Of a stretch of 64,000 nt of DNA, positions 41,875-51,351 are shown piece after piece (position 1 is the first letter of the stretch; each line of letters opens with the position of its first letter). The DNA is from Rhodococcus koreensis (GTDB lineage: Bacteria; Actinomycetota; Actinomycetes; Mycobacteriales; Mycobacteriaceae). The stretch lies in assembly GCF_900105905.1 (NCBI RefSeq), contig NZ_FNSV01000005.1, positions 8,575,501-8,639,500 on the forward strand. Direction: 5' to 3'. The notes beneath the pieces were generated by a model. The model did not search any database. It worked only from the letters and a program-made list of their open reading frames with translations, and was not told where the DNA came from. The position numbers and the translations under genes were made by a program.

Positions 41875-44337
41875 TCATGAGTGGTGAGTTCGCATCTCGG
41901 GGCCGGGGTTCTGCTGGTGTCGCTGTTCCACGAGCCACGTGGCGATCTGCGTTCGCGAGGTGTAGCCGAGTTTGGAGAGGATCCGTTCGACGTGCCCCTG
42001 TGCGGTCCGCTGCGAGATGACCAGCTTTGCGGCGATCGCCCTGTTGGTCAGTCCCTCGGCGACGAGCTCGGCGACTTGTCGTTCACGTCGGCTCAGGGTG
42101 CCGACTTCGGGCGTCCTCGTCGCAGGCACGGGCTGTATATCGAAGGCGTATTCGACCGCGTCGTCGACGCTGAACGCGCTGCCGTGCTGGTACTTCTCCT
42201 CGAACTGTCGGTCACCGAGCACACGGCGTGCCTGCTGTTCGCAGTCGCTGTGGTAACTCAGACCGGTGAGATAGTTGGCCATGGTTCCGCCGACGTCCCG
42301 CCAGATTGCGGCGGCGGCTCCGAGAAGGACTGCGGCGCAGCCGGGATCGTGGTCGGTCTCGATCCATGCGAGCGCTTCCAGGCTGCAGCCGATGCCGAAC
42401 GAGTCGTCGGCACGAGTCGACAGTCGGATTCCCTCCTCGATGACCGCTCGCGCCCGGGTGCGATCACCATCGCACCACCACGCCCAGGCCCCCATCATCG
42501 CGGACCGCCCGCAGTACACGAAGTCGCCGAGTGTCCCGGCGAGGGCAAGCATCTCCGCGTGGCAGACGCGCGCCTTGGACGCGTCGCCGAGCGACACGTA
42601 GGAGAGCCCTTTGCCCAACAGGCTCACTACGTGTAAGAAGTCGGCACCCTCGGTTTCTTGCGAGGCACCGATCGCCTCATCGAAATACATTACGGCGGAG
42701 ACGGAGTCGCGGTTGTAGAGAGCGAGGAATCCTCGGACGAATCCCCGCAGCGCACGCATCCAGGTGGCGCCCGGTCGATCCTCGAGGGAATCGGCGCGGG
42801 CCAGCAGACCAACACCTTCAGTCACGTCTCCCTGCACTCCCGCGAAGAGGCTGACCAGGTACAGGGCTGTGGCCGGATCCGCACCGGATTCGCCGACGTG
42901 GGCGGCGAGGACCCGGTCGAGCCAGAGCCGGCCCTCCCGGACGTATCCGCGGGAGAGCCAGAACGGAGACAACCCGACCGCCATGCGCAGTCCGGCATCG
43001 GCCTCGTCTGGTTCGGAGAGCGCAAAATGCAGGGCAGCACGAAGATTCGGCTGTTCCCTATCGAGGAGATCGAGCCAATGCAGCTGACGAGGACTGATGA
43101 TGTCGGCCGCGGCACGCGTGATCAGCTCCTGGTACCAGTCCTGAAAGCGTCTGCGCAGGTTGGGGTATTCGTCCGTGGGCTGCAGTTTTTCCTGGGCGTA
43201 CTCTTTCAAGATATCCAGCATCCGGTACCGGACCACGTCGCCGGCCTCTTCCCTGATCAAAATCGATTTGTCGACCAGTGCCGACACGACGTCGAGGAGA
43301 TCCCCGCCCCGATCATCGTCGCCGCAGATGGCTTCGGCGGCGTCGAGTTCGAAGCTGCAGGCGAACACCGTCAACCGCGCCCACAGACGCTGCTCTTGCG
43401 GGGTGCACAGCTCGTAGCTCCAGTCGATGGACCACCGCAACGTCTTCTGCCGGTCGGGTGCGGCACGGCTGCCGCCGGTGAGCAGGCGGTATCGATCGGT
43501 CAAGCGGTCGAGGATCTGGTGCACGGACATGACTCGCAGCCGAGCTGCGGCCAATTCGATCGGCAATGGCAATCCGTCCAGGCGAGCGCAGATCTGCGCC
43601 ACCGCCACCTGATTGTCCTCCGTGAGTTCGAACGTGGGAACGGCGGCGACGGCTCGTTGCAGAAACAACGCGACCGACTCGTAGCCGGGCAACCCGCGAA
43701 GCGACGGCGCATGGTCTGGGTTGGGGGTCTGCATCGGCGGAACCCGGGTCACCGCCTCCCCCCTGACCCTCAGCGGCTCCCGGCTCGTCGCCAGGATGCG
43801 CACCCCTGGGCAGGTCCGCAACACGGTGGCCGCCAGTGCCGCCACCGACTCGACCAGGTGCTCACAGTTGTCGAGCACCAGCAACACATCCTTGTCGGCG
43901 AGGTGGTCGGTCAGCAGGACCAACGGTGCGTCCACCGTGTGATTCCTCAGTCCGAGGACATCCGATACGACACCGGTCACCAACTCCGGATCGGAGAGCT
44001 CACTGAGCTCGATCAGCCATACCCCGTCGGTGAACGCTCGCTGCGAGTCGGTGGCGACTCGCAGCGCGAGCCGGGTCTTCCCGACGCCCCCGATCCCGGT
44101 CAATGTCACCAGCCGGGACGCGGACAGCATCTTCTTCGTCTCGCCCACCTCGTGGCGACGGCCGACGAAACCGGTCAGGTCCACCGGCAGGTTTCCGGTC
44201 CGGCCTCGGCCCCGGACCGGCATCGAATTGCCCGAACCACCGCCCGATCGTGCCTTCGCGTCGGGCGGCGGCACGGGCATCGGGGTGAGTTCGGTCGGGC
44301 GGCCCGCGGGCCCGGCTCGATTGGATTCGTCGTTCAT
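41875..44337 (-). CDS. AfsR/MalT-like regulator with NB-ARC ATPase and LuxR HTH
   Basis: This 820-residue protein has a proline-rich N-terminus and then a STAND ATPase opening with LTGFVGRRHEVGE. Walker A is VTLTGIGGVGKTRLAL, Walker B is VLLVLDNCEHLVE, and LATSREPLRVRGE is sensor-like. A helical, TPR-like region follows from about residue 400. The C-terminus is a LuxR-type HTH, LSRRERQVAELVAEGLTNRA followed by LVISQRTAQGHVERILSKLG. Such proteins switch transcription on after ligand- and ATP-driven assembly. It is clearly paralogous to the kinase-fused regulator at 47813 but lacks the kinase. Its target is probably the neighbouring reductase/epoxide hydrolase genes, by proximity. Confidence 0.9.
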   Translation of the reverse strand: MNDESNRAGPAGRPTELTPMPVPPPDAKARSGGGSGNSMPVRGRGRTGNLPVDLTGFVGRRHEVGETKKMLSASRLVTLTGIGGVGKTRLALRVATDSQRAFTDGVWLIELSELSDPELVTGVVSDVLGLRNHTVDAPLVLLTDHLADKDVLLVLDNCEHLVESVAALAATVLRTCPGVRILATSREPLRVRGEAVTRVPPMQTPNPDHAPSLRGLPGYESVALFLQRAVAAVPTFELTEDNQVAVAQICARLDGLPLPIELAAARLRVMSVHQILDRLTDRYRLLTGGSRAAPDRQKTLRWSIDWSYELCTPQEQRLWARLTVFACSFELDAAEAICGDDDRGGDLLDVVSALVDKSILIREEAGDVVRYRMLDILKEYAQEKLQPTDEYPNLRRRFQDWYQELITRAAADIISPRQLHWLDLLDREQPNLRAALHFALSEPDEADAGLRMAVGLSPFWLSRGYVREGRLWLDRVLAAHVGESGADPATALYLVSLFAGVQGDVTEGVGLLARADSLEDRPGATWMRALRGFVRGFLALYNRDSVSAVMYFDEAIGASQETEGADFLHVVSLLGKGLSYVSLGDASKARVCHAEMLALAGTLGDFVYCGRSAMMGAWAWWCDGDRTRARAVIEEGIRLSTRADDSFGIGCSLEALAWIETDHDPGCAAVLLGAAAAIWRDVGGTMANYLTGLSYHSDCEQQARRVLGDRQFEEKYQHGSAFSVDDAVEYAFDIQPVPATRTPEVGTLSRRERQVAELVAEGLTNRAIAAKLVISQRTAQGHVERILSKLGYTSRTQIATWLVEQRHQQNPGPEMRTHHS

Positions 44338-44376
44338 GGATTCTTCGCTGATCTCGGTGGGCCGCTACCGTGCCGG

Positions 44377-45267
44377 TCAGACGACGAGCGTGATGCGGCG
44401 TCCCAGCTGGCGGTCGTACTCGTGGTGAGCAGCCTCGATCTCTGAGAACGTGAACGTTGTCGAGCCGGGGAGGTCGAGCTCACCGGCGGCGAGGAGTTCG
44501 GCGAGTGCGTGCAACATCGCGCCGGACTCGCGGGTGATCACCAGCGTCGCGCTCTCCGGCGACACGCTGTGGGGCGGGCTTCCCGGGACAACGGTGACGT
44601 AGTGCCCCCCGGGCCGTAACGCGGCGGACAGGTCAATTCCTGCGGTGTCGATCACTGCGTCGACGCGGGAGACCGGCAGTGAGCCGATATGTACTTCCTC
44701 GGCTACACCGGTCGGCAACGATTCCGCCTGCTCGGCCCGCCGAACCAACGCGTGCGCGCGGTATCCGCGGAGGTGGAGAAGCTGCAGGGCGATACGTCCG
44801 ACCGCGCCGGCGGCTCCGGCGACGAGCACGTCGGCTCCCGGAGTCAACTGCAGAGCATCGACGGCCTGCATCGCGGTCAAGCCGGGTAGAGGTAACTGGG
44901 CAAGGATGGCCGAGTCGACGTTTTCGGGGGCACGGGCAAGGGACGTCTCCGGGAGGCAGACGAACTCCGACCATGTCCCGTTTCCGGTGACGGCCGACGT
45001 CGAGGCACCAATGACCCGATCACCGGGCAGAAACCGGCCGGCATTCGGTCCCGTCTGTTTTACGGTGCCCACCAGGTCGTATCCGAGCGTGAACGGCGCA
45101 CTTCCCTGAGGTGTGATCATCCCGCTACGAATTTTCACGTCGGCGGGATTGATCGCCGATGCTTCGAGGGCGATGAGTACTTCACCCTCACCCGGACTGG
45201 GGACCGGAATATTTCGCACCTGGAGCACATCGATGTATCCAGGAGAATCGAACTGAACAGCGAACAT
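44377..45267 (-). CDS. NADP-dependent alcohol dehydrogenase/quinone-oxidoreductase-like protein (MDR family)
   Basis: This 296-residue zinc-free MDR protein shows the GroES-like start MFAVQFDSPGYIDVLQVRNI, IRSGMITPQGSAPFTLGYDL, and the cofactor motif DVLVAGAAGAVGRIALQLL. The TFTFSEIEAAHHEYDRQLG C-terminus is typical of quinone oxidoreductases. It should reduce a quinone or enone with NADPH. It is 39 nt from the LuxR-type regulator on the same strand and preceded by a 160-nt gap. Confidence 0.87.
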   Translation of the reverse strand: MFAVQFDSPGYIDVLQVRNIPVPSPGEGEVLIALEASAINPADVKIRSGMITPQGSAPFTLGYDLVGTVKQTGPNAGRFLPGDRVIGASTSAVTGNGTWSEFVCLPETSLARAPENVDSAILAQLPLPGLTAMQAVDALQLTPGADVLVAGAAGAVGRIALQLLHLRGYRAHALVRRAEQAESLPTGVAEEVHIGSLPVSRVDAVIDTAGIDLSAALRPGGHYVTVVPGSPPHSVSPESATLVITRESGAMLHALAELLAAGELDLPGSTTFTFSEIEAAHHEYDRQLGRRITLVV

Positions 45268-45346
45268 GGTTCATACCTTTTTCGTGTGTGAAACGAGACG
45301 ATCTGGGGCGGTTGCGGTGAGAACGCACGGCGTGGCCGCGCAGCCG

Positions 45347-45385
45347 GGGCGACCGGGTGGCTCGCGGTGAGCCACCCGGTCGCCC
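45347..45385 (-). terminator. Perfect 17-bp hairpin after the epoxide hydrolase gene
   Basis: Bases 45347-45363 pair exactly with 45369-45385 around the loop GCGGT. It lies 43 nt past the stop of the epoxide hydrolase (minus strand) and before the reductase gene. There is no T-run. Its strength and place suggest a terminator. Confidence 0.65.
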
Positions 45386-45427
45386 GCGGCAGGACGTGGG
45401 CCGGTGCACACGTCCGACGACGGTCGG

Positions 45428-46618
45428 CTATCGAAGCGACCGCAGGCCCACGCGAATCTCTTCTGCCAGGAGCTGTGGCTGTTCCCAGGCCGCGAAGTGC
45501 CCGCCCTTGTCGAGCTTGTTGTAGTGGACGAGGTTGGGATACGCCTTCTCCGTCCAACTGTGCGGTGCCTGATAGAGCTCGTCGGGAAAGACGCTCACGG
45601 CAACCGGGATGGAGACGCCCCTGGTGGCGAGGAACGCCGGGGACGTGAGTTCCCAATAGAGCCGAGCTGCGGACACCGCGGTGTTCGTCAGCCAGAACAG
45701 CGTGATGTTGTCGAGGACGTCGTCTCGCGTCAGGCCTTCGGGCTGTCCGGCAAAGGCCCGGGAGATCAGCTCCAAACTCTTCGCGTCGTGGTCGAGCATG
45801 AACGTTGCCAGTCCGACGGGCGAATCCGTCAATCCGGTCAGTGTCTGTGGGCGCGTCCCCATCTCCACGGCGTAGCCGATGTGCTGGTAGAAGAAGGCCA
45901 GCTGGTCGGAGGCGGCCTTTTCGTCGTCGGAGAGATCGGACGGCAGTGGGTTGCCGGTGCGGAGCGCCTGATCGATCTCGGGTGGAACCACAGAAGCCAT
46001 GTTGGTGTGAATGCCGACCAGTTCCGGCGGCGCCTGTAGAGCCATCAGTTCCGTGACGATCGCGCCCCAGTCGCCGCCTTGCGCCGCGTACCGCGTGTAT
46101 CCGAGGCGCTTCATCAGCTCGATCCAGGCACGTGCGATGCGGTCGAGGCCCCAGCCGGTGGTGGTCGGCTTGCCCGAGAACCCGTAGCCGGGCCCCGACG
46201 GAATCACCAGATGGAAAGCGTCCGATGCGTCACCACCATGAGCGGTGGGATCGGTCAGCGGTTCGATGATCTTCAGCTGCTCGATGATCGACCCGGGCCA
46301 CCCGTGCGTGACGATGAGCGGCAACGCGTCCTCGTGCTTCGAGCGAATGTGAATGAAGTGAATGTCGAGCCCATCGATCTCTGTGATGAACTGCGGCAGA
46401 GCGTTCAGCTTCGCCTCGACCTTGCGCCAGTCATAATCCGACGCCCAGTACTGCGCGAGTGCCTGGCTCGTCGCGAGCGGCACGCCCTGCGACTGATCTG
46501 CGACGGTCTCCTTGTCGGGCCACCGTGTGGCCGCGATGCGCTGGCGCAGCGCCTCGAGTTCGGACTCAGGGAACTCGAACGTGAACGGCCGGATCGCGAC
46601 TTCGGATGTGACAGGCAT
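45428..46618 (-). CDS. Epoxide hydrolase (EHN-type alpha/beta-hydrolase)
   Basis: This 396-residue protein has the epoxide-hydrolase N-terminal domain (IRPFTFEFPESELEALRQRI then ATRWPD). The oxyanion motif is IVTHGWPGSIIEQL, the nucleophile aspartate lies in AAQGGDWGAIVTEL, and the histidine lies in NKLDKGGHFAAWEQP. It should open an epoxide to a diol with water, in the cytoplasm. ATG 46618 follows AAGGA by 7 nt; the frame is open upstream without similarity. The VOC gene is 58 nt upstream and on the same strand. Confidence 0.92.
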   Translation of the reverse strand: MPVTSEVAIRPFTFEFPESELEALRQRIAATRWPDKETVADQSQGVPLATSQALAQYWASDYDWRKVEAKLNALPQFITEIDGLDIHFIHIRSKHEDALPLIVTHGWPGSIIEQLKIIEPLTDPTAHGGDASDAFHLVIPSGPGYGFSGKPTTTGWGLDRIARAWIELMKRLGYTRYAAQGGDWGAIVTELMALQAPPELVGIHTNMASVVPPEIDQALRTGNPLPSDLSDDEKAASDQLAFFYQHIGYAVEMGTRPQTLTGLTDSPVGLATFMLDHDAKSLELISRAFAGQPEGLTRDDVLDNITLFWLTNTAVSAARLYWELTSPAFLATRGVSIPVAVSVFPDELYQAPHSWTEKAYPNLVHYNKLDKGGHFAAWEQPQLLAEEIRVGLRSLR

Positions 46619-46676
46619 GTGGGGTCCTTGCTGTGTTGATTGGTGGTCGAGAATGGTCTTTGGGCGGGTCGGAGCC

Positions 46677-47312
46677 TCAGACGGGCAGCTCTGTCCCGGC
46701 CTGTTCGGCGACCATGTAGGCGGCGTACCAGTCGGGCCAGTTCTCGTCGTACTGTCCGCCGTTGCGCTTCTCGTGTTCACCGTGGGCGATGGCCGCGCGG
46801 AAAAGCGCCGTCACCAGTTCGCGGTGGGAACTGAATGTTGTTGCTGCGGAGTCGATGCGGCCGGGCAGCCGGGTGGTGACTTCCTGCAACTTCCAGGTGT
46901 TGCCGTCGGGATCGTCGAAGCTGGCGTACGAGTTGTAGCTGGAATGGTCGGGGTCCGGTCCGGGGACCGGGCCGTTCGCGGTGTAGTGGAAGATGTCGCT
47001 GACATCGGTTCCGGCGGCGACCAGCTGCTGGTGGGCGGCGACGATGTCGGAGACGATGAGGAAGGCTGTGGCGGAGCCGGGTGCGGCGGCGGTCAGGCCA
47101 GTGCCGAAATGGATCGAGGTGGCGGCGCCGGGCGGGGTGAACTGGACGACGCCGGAGTCGGGCGGTGTGAAGTCTCGTCGCCAGCTGAGTTTCGTGTAGA
47201 AGTCGGTGGCGCGATCCATGTCGGAGACGGGGAGGACGAGGACCTCGAGTTTCATGTCGACGGTCGCGACCGTCGTGGTGGTGGTCGCCTCGGTGGTGCG
47301 GGTTTCGGTCAT
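46677..47312 (-). CDS. VOC superfamily protein, paralogue of the one at 9779
   Basis: This 211-residue VOC protein shares with 9779-10414 the start VDMKLEVLVLPVSDMDRATD, the loop TPPDSGVVQFTPPG, the strand DDPDGNTWKLQEVTTRLPG and the tail NWPDWYAAYMVAEQAGTELP. A Thr-rich N-terminus precedes the domain in both. ATG 47312 is preferred because AAGGAG lies 8 nt upstream; ATG 47318 is only 2 nt from that site. It is followed on the same strand by the epoxide hydrolase gene. The reaction is unknown; detoxification of an epoxide- or aldehyde-derived product would fit the neighbours. Confidence 0.85.
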   Translation of the reverse strand: MTETRTTEATTTTTVATVDMKLEVLVLPVSDMDRATDFYTKLSWRRDFTPPDSGVVQFTPPGAATSIHFGTGLTAAAPGSATAFLIVSDIVAAHQQLVAAGTDVSDIFHYTANGPVPGPDPDHSSYNSYASFDDPDGNTWKLQEVTTRLPGRIDSAATTFSSHRELVTALFRAAIAHGEHEKRNGGQYDENWPDWYAAYMVAEQAGTELPV

Positions 47313-47385
47313 GCTCATTACTCCTTCTGGGGATTTCTCTGGTGGGTGGTGAGGTGAGGTCGGGGCGATCGACGGTGCAAACGCC

Positions 47386-47691
47386 TTACACCGGGGTGCT
47401 GCTGTGCCAGCCGGCAAGGATTTGGTCGCCGATGGTGGTTTCGGTGCGGCGGTCCTGCCTTTGGTCGCGTTGCCGGTCGTGCCGGCTCTGCTGCTGCATG
47501 GTGTTGTCGTGGTCGCGGGGAGTGCCAGGTGCGACGACGGCGGCGACGGGGGTGGCGGCAGCTGTGGTGGCGGCTGCGGTGCCGGCGGGGATGACGCCGA
47601 GTGCGGCGGTGGCGACTGCGGCGGTGGAGAACCGCTTCCAGGAGGAGATGCTGGTGTGTGAGTTGTTCTGGTGGAGGTGCGTGCTGTTCAT
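47386..47691 (-). CDS. Small exported protein with Ala/Thr-rich signal and Gln/Arg/Asp-rich tail
   Basis: I do not recognise a family for this protein of about 101 residues. After NNSHTSISSWKRFS a hydrophobic stretch AAVATAALGVIPAGTAAATT looks like a signal peptide, followed by PVAAVVAPG and a highly polar Gln/Arg/Asp-rich segment. The start used is the ATG at 47691, at the right-hand end of a conserved leader. An ATG at 47757 in the same frame adds 22 residues (MQVVKHVDHRRHTRRAIASL and IG), whose DNA is conserved at 25226, so the real start is uncertain. No good ribosome site precedes either. It lies 74 nt upstream of the VOC gene. Confidence 0.55.
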   Translation of the reverse strand: MNSTHLHQNNSHTSISSWKRFSTAAVATAALGVIPAGTAAATTAAATPVAAVVAPGTPRDHDNTMQQQSRHDRQRDQRQDRRTETTIGDQILAGWHSSTPV

Positions 47692-47771
47692 GCCGATAAG
47701 ACTCGCAATTGCGCGACGCGTGTGACGGCGGTGATCTACGTGCTTCACTACCTGCATTTCCTACGCAGGTA
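47686..47771 (-). repeat. 86-nt leader repeat, copy 2
   Basis: This is the reverse-strand partner of 25212-25297, with 77 of 86 identical positions and no gap. It contains TACCTGC-n9-GCAGGTA (47749-47771 as written on the plus strand), a 7-bp-arm palindrome more complete than in copy 1, and runs exactly to the ATGAAC start of the small exported protein. It lies only about 40 nt from the end of the kinase-regulator gene. Confidence 0.8.
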
Positions 47772-47812
47772 CTCCGAGGAAGAGAAGGCGGACCGGTCTG
47801 TTCGGAACGGCA

Positions 47813-50800
47813 CTACGGCTTTCTGGAATCGATGCTCTCCTCGCGGGCGATCCAGGCGGCAAGCTGCGCGCGGGATCGATGCCCGGTCTTCGTGAGGATG
47901 CGGTCCACGTGTCCTTCTGCGGTACGAGGCGAGATGACCAGTCGCTCCGCGATCTCCTTGTTCGTGAGTCCCTCCGCGACGAGCCTTCCCACTTCCTTCT
48001 CGCGAGGTGTGAGCTTCACCTGCGCTGAAGGAGTGGCCGGCGCCGCCGGCTTGGACGTGCGCTTTTGCAACGCGAATTCGATCGACGCGAGGTGTTCGAG
48101 GCGTTCACCGGCCTGGGATTCTCGCTCGAATGCAGAGTCACCCAGCAGTTGACGGGTGCGGTTCTCGTAGCGAGTTCGTGTGCGGATCAACTCTTCGTTT
48201 CCGAAGAGTGGAGAGCTGCCCATCTCGCCACACAGAGTGCGCCCGATACCCAGCAGACGTGCGGATCGAGAGGGATTGCCTTCCTCGATCGCGATCCACG
48301 CAAGAATCTCGGTGCATGCACTCACACCCAGCCAGTCGCTCAGTGACTGCTTCAGTTCGATCGCTTCCTTCAACGAATCCGAAGCTTGCGGGTACTTGCG
48401 CTGGGTCCACAGGGCAAGTCCGCGGGCCCACAGCGCCCACGACGTCGAGAACCGCTCCGGCAGCGATTTACCCCTGGCGATTGTTTCCTCCGCCCAGGCA
48501 AGGGATTGTTCCAGGTTGCCGGACAGGCAGTGCACGAAAGCTAATTGGGCGCCGCCCAACAGTGTCAGGGAGTTGACTTCCCCTGACTCGGCGTGATGTG
48601 ACGTGCCGGCAGTGAGAAGCTCCAACGCTTCTTCGAGATTTCCGTCGATCTCCTCCGCCGCGCCTCGGAACTGAAGCGCAAACGCCTGGGCGGTTCGATC
48701 ACCGATCGATTCCGCGACGTCGCTGCATTCCAGCAAGTAGCGCTTGGAGGTCGCGATGTCGCCCTGAATCATTGCGTACCAACCGATCACCCAGAGCGCT
48801 TTCGCCCTCTCGCGGCTCGGATCCTGGTCGGCCTCCAAGGCTCGGGTCAACCAGTACCGCCCGTCTCGCAGCAGGCCGCTCGCGTTCCAGAAGAACCACA
48901 GCGAACCCGCCATCCGGAGACCGGTTCGGGCCTCCCCGGGGGTGGACAGGCAGTACTCCAGCGCCGACCGTAGATTCGCCCGCTCGTGCCGGAGGCGACG
49001 GTTCCATTCCAGCTGGCCCGATGCCAGTGACTGAGCCTCGCTGCGTTCGGACAAACGCAGGAAATAGTCTCGATGATTCCTGTGCCACTTGTCCTCGTCA
49101 CCTTGCTCGGCAAGTCTCTCGACCGCGTAGTCCTTGATGCTTTCCAGCAATTTGTATCGGACAGTGGATCCGGACTGAACGGTGGAAACGACCGATTTTT
49201 CGACAAGAGTGGAGATCAATTCAAGAGCATCCGGAACGATGTCCGGATCGGTGCACACGCTCTCGACTGCATCGAAATCGAAACTGCCCGCGAATACAGA
49301 CAGCCGCGCCCACAGGACTTGCTCCTCCGGTGAGCACAGATCGAAGCTCCAATCGATGGCGCCACGCAGCGTTTGATGCCGCACCGGACCGCCACGGTTT
49401 CCCCGAGTCAACAGATCGAACAGTGCGCCCTCCCGCGACAGGACGCGGTCGAGGGGAAGGGACCTGATCCGGACAGCTGCGAGTTCGATAGCCAGAGGGA
49501 TGCCGTCCAGCCGCCGGCACAGACGGGCAACCCCCAGGCGGCTCTCGTCGTCGAGGGTGTATCCGGGGACGACGGATGCGGCGCGTTGCTCGAAAAGATC
49601 GACCGCCTCGGAATGAAAGCTCTTTCCTTCTCGTCCCTCGGCGAGCTGAGCCTCATCCAGAACCGAGAGGGGAGGAACCTCGAACACCGCCTCACCCAGC
49701 ACACCGAGCGGTTCCCGACTGGTTGCCAGGATCTGCACGCGGTCCGACCGCCGAACGATCTCGGCGGCGACCGTGCCGCACGCCTCGATCAAGTGCTCAC
49801 AGTTGTCCAGGACGATGAGCGCATGCCTTCCACCGAGGAATTCGAAGAGGTAGTGAGTACCATCCGCAGTCACTCCGTCTCGGATATCGAGCCCCTCGGC
49901 AATTGCGCTGACGACAAGTTCTGGAAGGGAGATCGCGGCGAGATCCACGAACCAGATGCCGTCGGCGTAGGTTCTGCGCACTTCCGAGGCGACGCGGCAC
50001 GCCAGCCGGGTCTTACCTACCCCTCCGAATCCGGTGAGTGTCACTATCCGAGAATCCGCGAGCCGCGCCTTGACCGCGGCCACTTCATTTCGGCGTCCGA
50101 CGAAACTTGTCACTTCACGAAAGAATTCGTGCGCGGTGGGAACGAGTTGGTCGGCCGCCGCCGCCACGTTCTCCTCCCGATGGCTGTCTCCCGGTTCGGT
50201 GTGCAGTGCCATCTCGTCGACGGGAAAATTATGGAGACGTTGGGATGCGCGGAGTTGCTGACCGAGTTCCGTGGCGGAGGGGCGGCTCGCCGGGGTGCCG
50301 GACATCGCACGTTCGATGATCGTGCTGACGTCCTCGGGAATGCCGTGCTTCCGTGGGTCCGGAACGGGCTCGGCGGTGATCCTCAGGAACTGGGCCACCA
50401 CCTGCTCCCCACTGCGGCGTTCGAAGGCAGCGTGACCGGTCATCACTGCGAACAACGTGGCACCGAGGCCGTAGACATCGGCAGCAGCACTCGGGGGTTC
50501 GCCTGTCACCACCTCGGGGGCGGTGAACGCCGGCGAACCCGTCACGACGCCGGCGGTGGTTTCGAACCCGCCGGCGATACGGGCGATGCCGAAATCTGAC
50601 AGCGCCGGCTCGCCGTAGTCGGTGACCAGGATGTTCCCGGGTTTGACGTCGCGATGAAGGATCCCGAGGCGGTGGGCAGTCTCGAGGGCACCGGCCATCT
50701 TCACCCCGAGCCGCAGCGCTTCGTCGAGCGGGAGCGGTCCGTCGCGCCGGATCCGGGTGTCGAGTGAGTCATGGGCGTGGTACGGCATGACGATGTACGG

Positions 50801-51094
50801 CCGACCGGTGTCGGTGACGCCCACATGGAGGACATTGACGACATTGGGGTGTCCGGTCAGCCTGCCCGCCGCGCGCTGCTCACGCAGGAACCGTTCCCGG
50901 TTCTCCTCGTCGAGGTCTGCGGTGAGGACCTTGATTGCCACGGTGCGGTCGAGCGCCGCCTGGGTGCACCGGTAGACGACGCCGAAACCGCCGCGGCCGA
51001 TCTCTTGTGCGTCCTCGAATCCGGCGGCTGCCAGCTCCGCCGTGATCGAACCCGTCGCGCCACGTTGCGTCGCGAAAGGATCGATGTCAGTCAT
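47813..51094 (-). CDS. Serine/threonine kinase fused to STAND ATPase and LuxR HTH (PknK-like regulator)
   Basis: This 1093-residue protein joins three modules. The kinase (residues ~25-275) has a glycine loop EIGRGGFGVVY, VAIK with Lys55, HRDVKPGN at 147-154, DFG at 167-169 and TAPEVV. The NB-ARC/STAND ATPase starts EVTSFVGRRNEVA, with VTLTGFGGVGKTRLAC and ALIVLDNCEHLIE. A long TPR-like region leads to a C-terminal LuxR HTH (LTPREKEVGRLVAEGLTNKE, then LVISPRTAEGHVDRILTKTG). All kinase catalytic residues seen are intact. Mycobacterial PknK has a similar kinase plus MalT-like layout. Its ATPase-HTH part is paralogous to 41875-44337. There is no membrane helix, so it is a cytoplasmic sensor. Confidence 0.92.
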   Translation of the reverse strand: MTDIDPFATQRGATGSITAELAAAGFEDAQEIGRGGFGVVYRCTQAALDRTVAIKVLTADLDEENRERFLREQRAAGRLTGHPNVVNVLHVGVTDTGRPYIVMPYHAHDSLDTRIRRDGPLPLDEALRLGVKMAGALETAHRLGILHRDVKPGNILVTDYGEPALSDFGIARIAGGFETTAGVVTGSPAFTAPEVVTGEPPSAAADVYGLGATLFAVMTGHAAFERRSGEQVVAQFLRITAEPVPDPRKHGIPEDVSTIIERAMSGTPASRPSATELGQQLRASQRLHNFPVDEMALHTEPGDSHREENVAAAADQLVPTAHEFFREVTSFVGRRNEVAAVKARLADSRIVTLTGFGGVGKTRLACRVASEVRRTYADGIWFVDLAAISLPELVVSAIAEGLDIRDGVTADGTHYLFEFLGGRHALIVLDNCEHLIEACGTVAAEIVRRSDRVQILATSREPLGVLGEAVFEVPPLSVLDEAQLAEGREGKSFHSEAVDLFEQRAASVVPGYTLDDESRLGVARLCRRLDGIPLAIELAAVRIRSLPLDRVLSREGALFDLLTRGNRGGPVRHQTLRGAIDWSFDLCSPEEQVLWARLSVFAGSFDFDAVESVCTDPDIVPDALELISTLVEKSVVSTVQSGSTVRYKLLESIKDYAVERLAEQGDEDKWHRNHRDYFLRLSERSEAQSLASGQLEWNRRLRHERANLRSALEYCLSTPGEARTGLRMAGSLWFFWNASGLLRDGRYWLTRALEADQDPSRERAKALWVIGWYAMIQGDIATSKRYLLECSDVAESIGDRTAQAFALQFRGAAEEIDGNLEEALELLTAGTSHHAESGEVNSLTLLGGAQLAFVHCLSGNLEQSLAWAEETIARGKSLPERFSTSWALWARGLALWTQRKYPQASDSLKEAIELKQSLSDWLGVSACTEILAWIAIEEGNPSRSARLLGIGRTLCGEMGSSPLFGNEELIRTRTRYENRTRQLLGDSAFERESQAGERLEHLASIEFALQKRTSKPAAPATPSAQVKLTPREKEVGRLVAEGLTNKEIAERLVISPRTAEGHVDRILTKTGHRSRAQLAAWIAREESIDSRKP

Positions 51095-51351
51095 CGACTA
51101 CATCGATTCTTCCGGTTCGAGTCGTTGTCGAAGAAATGCATCACTGCTGGCCTCTCGCGGATGTATCTAAGGATATCGCTGCAATGACGGTGGCGTTGCG
51201 AATGGTCACGCCTGTTTCAATAGCTGCGTCGACCCAGCGCTCACTCCGCCCGCCCACCTCCGCTTGACGAAGTGCATGGCGCTGTCGGGGTAACTCCCCG
51301 GTGGCGCCCTATCATGCCCACTTGACACATTCGCCTACACATCAGGTGTCA

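Noticed and set aside
51323-51351. TTGACA followed by a TGACAC/GTGTCA repeat after the ANTAR gene, as a promoter
   Set aside because: No gene follows on that strand before the transporter promoter, and no -10 box fits. At most it is a weak stem at the ANTAR gene end.
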